This document shows positions 38,702-44,171 of a DNA stretch of 44,171 nucleotides, one piece after another; the first letter of the stretch is position 1, and every line of letters starts with the position of its first letter. Where the stretch lies: NCBI RefSeq assembly GCF_902825405.1, contig NZ_CADEAU010000006.1, positions 1 to 44,171 of the forward strand, read 5' to 3'. The notes beneath the pieces were generated by a model. The model saw only the letters and a list, made by a program, of their open reading frames with translations. It made no database searches and was not told the origin of the DNA. Origin of the DNA: Micromonospora maritima (GTDB lineage: Bacteria; Actinomycetota; Actinomycetes; Mycobacteriales; Micromonosporaceae). A program made the position numbers and the translations under genes.

Positions 38702-38730
38702 TGGAAAGCGCGGTCGGGAGGTGAGCCGGG

Positions 38731-39561
38731 ATGGCGGCACCGAGCCACGGCGCGGTGGTGGTCGGCGTCGGCCGGTCGGCGGAGGACCTGACGATGGTCC
38801 GGACGGCCGCCGGTGAGGCCGCGGCCCACCACCGGCCGCTGCACCTGCTGCACGCGTTCAACTGGGCCGCCTCCACGGGGCCGGCACCGGCCGGCGGCAC
38901 CCGGATCGACGCGGAGAACCTGCTGGAGAAGGCCGGGCAGGTGGCCGCGGACGCCGCGCCGGACGTGCCGGTCAGCGGGGAGATCGTCGAGGGCTCGCCG
39001 GTCGAGGCACTGCTGCGGGCCGCCGATGCCGCGTTCCTGGTGGCGCTGGGCGACGGCGGCATGGCGACCTGTCCCACCTGCGTGCCGGCGGACGCGCCGG
39101 CGGTGGAGCTGGCCTCGAGAGCCGGCTGCCCGGTGCTGGTCGGGCGCACCGAGGTGGCGCCGCCCGGGCCGCTGCTGGTCGGCTACGACGGCTCCCCCGA
39201 CTCGGGGGCCACGCTCCGCTACGCCTTCGACTGCGCCGAACGCCGGGGCGCCCGGCTGCTCGCCGTCCGGGTGGTCGAGACGCAGCGGCGCGACGGCGAC
39301 GACGGCCTGCTGGAGGAGGCGGTCAACCGGCACGCCGCCCGGCACCCCCGGGTGGCCGCCTCCTGCCAGACCGTCCACGGCGACGCCGGTGCCGTGCTGC
39401 TCGACCGGTCCCGGTCGGCGCAGCTCACCGTGGTCGGTGCGCGCGGCGACGGGCCGGTGCGGTCCACACTGGGCGCGGTCAGCCAGGCCCTGCTCTACCA
39501 CTCGCCGGCCCCGCTGATCGTCGTGCGCGGCGTCGGCGACGACGCCGGGGACGGGTCGTGA
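38731..39561 (+). CDS. Tandem universal stress protein with degenerate ATP site and a CPTC motif
   Basis: 276 residues, ATG with GGGAGGTG upstream. Two USP repeats (about 6-140 and 145-270). In the second, VVGARGDGPVRSTLGAVSQAL replaces the ATP motif G-x2-G-x9-G-S/T: one residue is missing and Gly-Ala stands for Gly-Ser. In the first, the loop is replaced by LGDGGMATCPTCVPADAPAVELA, which brings a CPTC pair, and a further Cys follows in AGCPVLVG. It may therefore not bind ATP normally. Grouping with phosphoketolase and a second USP suggests a stress or low-oxygen role. Confidence 0.85.
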   Translation: MAAPSHGAVVVGVGRSAEDLTMVRTAAGEAAAHHRPLHLLHAFNWAASTGPAPAGGTRIDAENLLEKAGQVAADAAPDVPVSGEIVEGSPVEALLRAADAAFLVALGDGGMATCPTCVPADAPAVELASRAGCPVLVGRTEVAPPGPLLVGYDGSPDSGATLRYAFDCAERRGARLLAVRVVETQRRDGDDGLLEEAVNRHAARHPRVAASCQTVHGDAGAVLLDRSRSAQLTVVGARGDGPVRSTLGAVSQALLYHSPAPLIVVRGVGDDAGDGS

Positions 39562-39575
39562 CGCCCGCCCGACGC

Positions 39576-39589
39576 GGGACCTACGGCCC
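39576..39589. promoter_or_regulatory. DosR/DevR-like box upstream of phosphoketolase
   Basis: GGGAC, four bases, GGCCC fits GGGNC-N4-GNCCC, the core of the mycobacterial dormancy regulator box. It lies about 100 bp before the phosphoketolase start, within a USP-rich locus, where such a box is plausible. In GC-rich DNA this pattern can arise by chance. Confidence 0.4.
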
Positions 39590-39689
39590 TGACCGACCAC
39601 CCCGACGGCAGGCCAGGCTGGACGCGCCGGGGACGACGACCGCGTCCCCGAGTGGCAGACGACCCCGAGCCACGAGAGGCTAACGCAGC

Positions 39690-42092
39690 ATGGACACCGC
39701 TCTCGACCTGCACAGCCCCCTGACCGAAGACGAGCTGCGCCGGCTGGACGCCTACTGGCGGGCGGCTAACTACCTCACCGTCGGGCAGATCTACCTGCTC
39801 GACAACCCGCTGCTCCGCGAGCCGCTCCGGCCCGAGCACATCAAGCCGCGCCTGCTCGGCCACTGGGGCACCAGCCCCGGTCTCAACCTGCTCTACGCCC
39901 ACCTCAACCGCGTCATCGTCGACCGGGACCTGTCCGCCATCTTCGTCACCGGCCCCGGCCACGGCGGCCCGGCGCTGGTCGCCAACACCTGGCTGGAGGG
40001 CACCTACAGCGAGCTGTACCACCACATCCCCCGGGACGAAGCAGGCATGCAGCGACTGTTCCGGCAGTTCTCGTTCCCCGGCGGCATCCCCAGCCACGTG
40101 GCGCCGGAGGTGCCGGGTTCGATCCACGAGGGCGGCGAGCTGGGGTACGCGCTGAGCCACGCCTACGGCGCCGCGTTCGACAACCCCGACCTGCTGGTCG
40201 CCTGCGTGATCGGCGACGGCGAGGCGGAGACCGGCCCGCTCGCCGGCAGCTGGCTGTCCAACGTCTTCCTCAACCCGGCCCGGGACGGCGCGGTGCTGCC
40301 CGTCCTGCACCTCAACGGCTACAAGATCGCCAATCCGACGGTGCTGGACCGGATCCCCACCGACGACCTGCTCGACCTGATGCGCGGCTACGGCTACCAG
40401 CCGTACGTCGTGGAGGGCGACGACCCGGTGGCGGTGCACCAGCTGCTCGCCGCGACGCTGGACCGGGCGGTCGACGAGATCACCGGCATCCAGCGCCGGG
40501 CCCGCTCCGGCGACGACGTCACGCGTCCCCGCTGGCCGATGATCGTGTTGCGGACGCCGAAGGGCTGGACCGGCCCGGCGGACGTCGACGGCAAGCAGGT
40601 CGAGGGCACGTTCCGCGCCCACCAGGTGCCGATCGCCGAGGTGCGCGACAACCCCGCGCACCTGGCGGAGCTGGAGCGCTGGCTGCGCAGCTACCGGCCG
40701 GAGGAGCTGTTCGACGCCACCGGCGGCCCGGTCGCCGAGCTGGCCGCGCTGCCCCCGAGCGGTGACCGGCGGATGAGCGCCAACCCGGTGGCCAACGGCG
40801 GCAAGCTGCTGCGCGACCTGGACCTGCCCGACTTCCGAAAGTACGCGGTCGAGGTCGAGGAGCCCGGCGCCACGGTGGCCGGGGCGGCCGGCGCGCTCGG
40901 CCCGTGGGTCCGCGACGTGATCGCCCGCAACCCGCAGACGTTCCGCCTGTTCGGCCCGGACGAGGTCGCCTCGAACCGGCTCGGTGCCGCGTTCGAGGTC
41001 ACCGACCGCGCATTCGTCGGCCGCCGGCTGCCGGAGGACGACCACCTCTCCCCCGACGGCCGGGTGATGGAGGTGCTCTCCGAGCACCTCTGCGAGGGCT
41101 GGCTGGAGGGCTACCTGCTGACCGGCCGGCACGGCCTGTTCACCAGCTACGAGGCGTTCATCCACATCGTCGACTCGATGGTCAACCAGCACGCCAAGTG
41201 GCTCAAGGTGACCCGGCACATCCCCTGGCGGGAGCCGGTGGCCTCGCTGAACTACCTGCTCTCCAGCCACGTCTGGCGACAGGACCACAACGGGTTCTCG
41301 CACCAGGACCCGGGATTCATCGACCACGTGGTCAACAAGAAGGCCGAGGTGGTGCGGGTCTACCTGCCGCCGGACGCCAACACGCTGCTGTCCACCATGG
41401 ACCACTGCCTGCGCAGCCGGCACTACATCAACGTGGTGGTGGCCGGGAAGCAGCCGGCACCGAACTGGCTGACCATGGACGAGGCGGTCCAGCACTGCCG
41501 CCGCGGCCTGGGCATCTGGGACTGGGCCAGCACCGACGACGACGCCGAGCCGGACGTGGTGCTCGCCTGCGCCGGCGACGTGCCGACGCTGGAGACCCTC
41601 GCCGCGGCCGACCTGCTGCGCCGGCACCTGCCGGACCTGAAGGTCCGGGTGGTCAACGTGGTCGACCTGATGCGCCTGCAACCGCCGTCGGAGCACCCGC
41701 ACGGCCTGCCGGACAACGAGTTCGACACCATCTTCACCCGCGAACGGCCGGTCATCTTCGCCTACCACGGCTACCCGTGGCTGATCCACCGGCTGACCTA
41801 CCGCCGGACCAACCACGAGAACCTGCACGTGCGCGGCTACAAGGAGGAGGGCACCACCACCACCCCGTTCGACATGGTGATGCTCAACGACCTGGACCGC
41901 TTCCACCTGGTCATCGACGTCATCGACCGGGTGCCGGGGCTGCGCTCGCGCGCCGCGCACCTGCGTCAGGAGATGGTGGACGCCCGCCAGGCCTGCCGCG
42001 ACTACACCCGCGAGCACGGCGAGGACGACCCCCGGGTCGCCGAGTGGCGCTGGATCCGCGAGACCGACCCCGCGGTGAGGAGTGCCGAATGA
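39690..42092 (+). CDS. xfp: Xylulose-5-phosphate/fructose-6-phosphate phosphoketolase
   Basis: 800 residues, full length. A thiamine-diphosphate enzyme that splits xylulose-5-P or fructose-6-P with phosphate into acetyl-phosphate plus glyceraldehyde-3-P or erythrose-4-P. Signatures: [96 protein letters not shown] (ThDP Mg site, about 172), [18 protein letters not shown] and [10 protein letters not shown]. Cytoplasmic. It is coupled to the next USP gene by ATGA. The product supplies acetyl-phosphate and ATP when respiration or the lower glycolytic flux is limited. Confidence 0.95.
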   Translation: MDTALDLHSPLTEDELRRLDAYWRAANYLTVGQIYLLDNPLLREPLRPEHIKPRLLGHWGTSPGLNLLYAHLNRVIVDRDLSAIFVTGPGHGGPALVANTWLEGTYSELYHHIPRDEAGMQRLFRQFSFPGGIPSHVAPEVPGSIHEGGELGYALSHAYGAAFDNPDLLVACVIGDGEAETGPLAGSWLSNVFLNPARDGAVLPVLHLNGYKIANPTVLDRIPTDDLLDLMRGYGYQPYVVEGDDPVAVHQLLAATLDRAVDEITGIQRRARSGDDVTRPRWPMIVLRTPKGWTGPADVDGKQVEGTFRAHQVPIAEVRDNPAHLAELERWLRSYRPEELFDATGGPVAELAALPPSGDRRMSANPVANGGKLLRDLDLPDFRKYAVEVEEPGATVAGAAGALGPWVRDVIARNPQTFRLFGPDEVASNRLGAAFEVTDRAFVGRRLPEDDHLSPDGRVMEVLSEHLCEGWLEGYLLTGRHGLFTSYEAFIHIVDSMVNQHAKWLKVTRHIPWREPVASLNYLLSSHVWRQDHNGFSHQDPGFIDHVVNKKAEVVRVYLPPDANTLLSTMDHCLRSRHYINVVVAGKQPAPNWLTMDEAVQHCRRGLGIWDWASTDDDAEPDVVLACAGDVPTLETLAAADLLRRHLPDLKVRVVNVVDLMRLQPPSEHPHGLPDNEFDTIFTRERPVIFAYHGYPWLIHRLTYRRTNHENLHVRGYKEEGTTTTPFDMVMLNDLDRFHLVIDVIDRVPGLRSRAAHLRQEMVDARQACRDYTREHGEDDPRVAEWRWIRETDPAVRSAE

Positions 42093-42955
42093 GCGGCGAC
42101 GAGATCCTGGTCGGCTACGACGGGTCCACCGACGCGTCGGTGGCGCTGGACTGGGCGCTGGACGAGGCGGGCCGCTCCGGCCGGCCGGTACGGCTGGCGT
42201 ACGTGTTCGAGTGGTTGACCGTGGCCGGGTGGATCGGTCCGGGCGTGGCCCCCGGGGTCTGGCCGGACGAGACGGCCCGCCGGCAGGTCGAGGAGCTGGT
42301 CCGCAAGGCGGCGGCCGACGCCGCCGCCGAGCGGCCCGGCCTCACCGTGCACGGCGAGGTCTTCGACGGTCCGCCCGCGCTGGTGCTCCAGGAACGCTCC
42401 ACCGGGGCGGGGATGCTGGTGCTCGGCAGCCGGGGGCACGGCGGCTTCGGCGGGCTGCTCGCCGGCTCCACCGCGGTCTCGGTGACCGCGCACGCCCACT
42501 GCCCGGTGGTGGTGGTCCGCGACGGGCAGGCCGCCACGTCGGGGCCGGTGGTGGTCGGCTCGGACGGCTCGGAGTCGGCGCTGCGGGCGCTCGGCTTCGC
42601 GGTCGAGCGGGCGGCCCAGCGCGACGTGCCGCTGCGGGTGCTGCGGGTCTGGGAGCCGCCCGGCGACCGCTGGGTGCCGCCGGACTTCGACCCGGAGGAG
42701 ACCGCCGCGACCGAGCGCGCCGCCGCCGAGGCGGAGCTGGCACCCTGGCGGGAGAGCTTCCCCGACGTGCCGGTGGAGATCGAGGCGGTGCCCGGCAGCG
42801 CGGCTGCGCTGCTGGTGGAGGCAAGCCGGTCGGCACAGCTGGTGGTGGTCGGCAGCCGGGGCCGGGGCGGGCTGCGCGGCATGCTGCTCGGCTCGGTCAG
42901 CCAACAGCTCATCCAGCACGCGCACTGCCCGGTGGCGGTGGTCCGCGAGCCCTGA
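42089..42955 (+). CDS. Tandem universal stress protein, ATP-binding type
   Basis: 288 residues; the ATG overlaps the phosphoketolase stop, with GAGGAG about 6 nt upstream. Two complete USP repeats: [19 protein letters not shown] with [20 protein letters not shown], and [20 protein letters not shown] with [20 protein letters not shown]. Both keep the G-x2-G-x9-G-S ATP motif, in contrast to the USP at 38731. Co-transcription with phosphoketolase ties it to metabolic stress. Confidence 0.93.
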   Translation: MSGDEILVGYDGSTDASVALDWALDEAGRSGRPVRLAYVFEWLTVAGWIGPGVAPGVWPDETARRQVEELVRKAAADAAAERPGLTVHGEVFDGPPALVLQERSTGAGMLVLGSRGHGGFGGLLAGSTAVSVTAHAHCPVVVVRDGQAATSGPVVVGSDGSESALRALGFAVERAAQRDVPLRVLRVWEPPGDRWVPPDFDPEETAATERAAAEAELAPWRESFPDVPVEIEAVPGSAAALLVEASRSAQLVVVGSRGRGGLRGMLLGSVSQQLIQHAHCPVAVVREP

Positions 42956-42979
42956 TCCGCCGGTGCCCGTGCACACCGT

Positions 42980-42996
42980 CCTCACCGTGGGTGAGG
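42980..42996. terminator. Hairpin between convergent USP and P-type ATPase genes
   Basis: CCTCACC, three bases, GGTGAGG, 25 bp after the USP stop and 46 bp from the end of the convergent gene. A modest 7-bp stem. Confidence 0.45.
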
Positions 42997-43041
42997 CCCG
43001 AGCGCACCGCCGGGGGTGACCCGTCAGCGATCGGGGACGCC

Positions 43042-44171
43042 TCAGGCGTCGGACGGGTTGAGGGAGAAGAAGTCCTCCTCCTCCTGGGCCAGGTGCAGCC
43101 GCAGCACCGCGTCCAGGCCGTAGAGCGCGGCCAGCAGGTCGGTCACCTCCTCGCGGCGCAGCCGGCCGTCCGGCGACGCCGCGAGGTGACCGCCGATCCG
43201 CTCCACCAGCCGGGCGATCTCGACGTGCGCCCGGCTCATCGTCGAGGTCGCCTCGTCGCTGCCCAGCGGCCCGGCCAGGGCCGGGTAGAGCTGCCGTTCC
43301 TCGGCCGCCTCGTGCGGCAGCACCTCGTCGACCAGGCGCCGGTGCACGTCCCGCAGCGCCGGCACGCACTCCGGGTCGTCCGGCCGGGTGGCCACCAGGT
43401 CGGCGGTGTCCCGCAGCCGGGCCAGCACGTCCCGCACGCCGCCGTGCTCGCCGGAGTACCGGTCGAGCATGTCCCGGGTGTGCGGGGGCACCTCGCGCCG
43501 CCGCAGGCCGCCACCGAGGGCGCGCAGCGCGTTGAGGATCACCAGCACGTCGATGCCCTCCTGGAGGAACGCGCCGGCGACCGGGGGCAGCCGGCCGGCG
43601 GCGGCCACCAGCATGGCCAGCACGGCCAGGCCCATCCCGACGGTGGCGCTCTGCACCGCTATGCGGCGGGCGTACCGGGCGATCTCGACCGCGTCGGCGA
43701 GCCGGTCCAGCCGGTCCACGGTGAGCACCGCGTCGGCCACGTCGGCGGAGGCGGTCGCGCCGGTCGCGCCCATCGCCACCCCGACGTGCGCCTCGGCCAG
43801 CGCCGGGGCGTCGTTCACCCCGTCGCCGACCATCACGGTCACCGCCCGGGCGGACTCCTCGCGTACCCGTCGGGCCTTCTCCGCCGGCGAGCAACGCGCG
43901 ATCACGTCGTCGACGCCGACGACCTGCGCCACCTGGGCGGCGGTGCGCGGCCGGTCGCCGGTCACCATGACCAGCCGGGTCAGCCCCGCCTCGCGCAGCC
44001 GCCGCACGGTGCGCCGGGCGTCCGCGCGGACCGGGTCCTCCAGCAGGATCGCGCCGAGCGGCCCGTGCTCGTCACTGACCCAGACCGTGGAGAGACCGGC
44101 CCGCTCGGCCCGCTCCCGCGCCCGGTCCGCCCACTCCGGCGGCTCGCCGTCGAGCTGGCAGATCGGAAGAG
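43042..44171 (-). CDS. P1B-5-type metal-transporting ATPase with C-terminal hemerythrin-like domain (5' part missing)
   Basis: The frame is open from the right edge to 43042; the GTG at 44005-44007 is only an internal codon. The visible part covers the end of the nucleotide/P domains (VWVSDEHGPLGAI, MVTGDRPRTA, MVGDGVNDAPALAEAHVGVAMG) and the last membrane helices with QEGIDVLVILNALR, which fits the QExxDxxxxxNALR signature I recall for subgroup P1B-5. A hemerythrin-like four-helix domain of about 145 residues follows: EHGGVRDVL, VLPHEAAEERQLYP, RAHVEIARLV and LRLHLAQEEEDFF supply His and Glu ligands. It probably exports a transition metal, with the di-iron domain as a possible sensor. About two thirds of the protein lie outside the window. 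Confidence 0.88.
   Translation of the reverse strand, partial: LPICQLDGEPPEWADRARERAERAGLSTVWVSDEHGPLGAILLEDPVRADARRTVRRLREAGLTRLVMVTGDRPRTAAQVAQVVGVDDVIARCSPAEKARRVREESARAVTVMVGDGVNDAPALAEAHVGVAMGATGATASADVADAVLTVDRLDRLADAVEIARYARRIAVQSATVGMGLAVLAMLVAAAGRLPPVAGAFLQEGIDVLVILNALRALGGGLRRREVPPHTRDMLDRYSGEHGGVRDVLARLRDTADLVATRPDDPECVPALRDVHRRLVDEVLPHEAAEERQLYPALAGPLGSDEATSTMSRAHVEIARLVERIGGHLAASPDGRLRREEVTDLLAALYGLDAVLRLHLAQEEEDFFSLNPSDA
44160..44171. other. Residual Illumina adapter at the contig end
   Basis: The final 12 bases, agatcggaagag, are identical to the start of the TruSeq adapter. A chance match exactly at the end is very unlikely, so these bases and the residues they encode should not be trusted. 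Confidence 0.85.

Noticed and set aside
39495..42017. An 840-codon minus-strand frame opposite phosphoketolase
   Set aside because: Shadow of a full-length, well-conserved enzyme; the translation is Val/His/Gln-rich and has no domain.

Overview
The window is a high-GC actinobacterial contig fragment. Very high GC, GTG/TTG starts, F420-dependent enzymes, an HxlR/TetR/DeoR/ECF-rich regulator set and a dispersed GGGGCCCC-cored repeat all fit Micromonosporaceae, probably Micromonospora; the genus is inferred from general resemblance, not from a marker gene. The last 12 bases (44160-44171) equal the start of the Illumina TruSeq adapter, so the right edge is probably an untrimmed contig end. I see no tRNA, rRNA, CRISPR array, insertion sequence or prophage.

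Layout, left to right. 1-5454: tail of a Pro/Ser/Thr-rich protein, a NYN-LOTUS putative RNase, a DHA2-type drug exporter, a small CxxC protein, an F420/PPOX-fold enzyme and adenosine deaminase. 5455-8344: an OmpR-type regulator and a sensor kinase that stops right after its phospho-acceptor domain, divergent from a LolA/RseB-like exported protein. 8345-10799: a HelD/HelR-type RNA-polymerase-associated ATPase with an unusual AT-rich leader. 10855-12965: two proteins of unknown function and a Spo0M-like protein. 13083-21498: a galactoside-utilisation locus, with DeoR regulator and GH42 beta-galactosidase on one strand and a Tat-lipoprotein ABC importer plus GH36 alpha-galactosidase on the other. 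21502-24742: HxlR/RidA pair, a YCII-ECF42 sigma-factor operon and a membrane protein. 24905-27278: a patch of visibly lower GC with three poorly described genes. They include a long protein built of about 30 twelve-residue repeats, and a small downstream partner that shares a VxQAxG(D/N) motif with it. 27448-31034: a secreted GH5/CBM2 mannanase behind twin palindromic sites, an F420-dependent LLM oxidoreductase and small membrane proteins. 31031-35401: a leftward envelope/lipid run (diacylglycerol-kinase-like, YihY, tandem PAP2, EEP phosphodiesterase). 35493-38664: an HTH plus stand-alone Clp-N pair behind tandem operators, a PP2C phosphatase and a TetR-SDR operon. 38731-44171: universal stress protein, phosphoketolase, universal stress protein, and the C-terminal part of a P1B-5-type ATPase fused to a hemerythrin domain.

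Most interesting for follow-up: the 25392-27278 two-gene module, the bipartite repeat that occurs both at the helicase 3' end and in frame inside the alpha-galactosidase, the kinase lacking an ATPase domain, and the helicase leader with two mutually exclusive hairpins and a 13-codon upstream ORF. Promoter, operator and hairpin calls are by eye.
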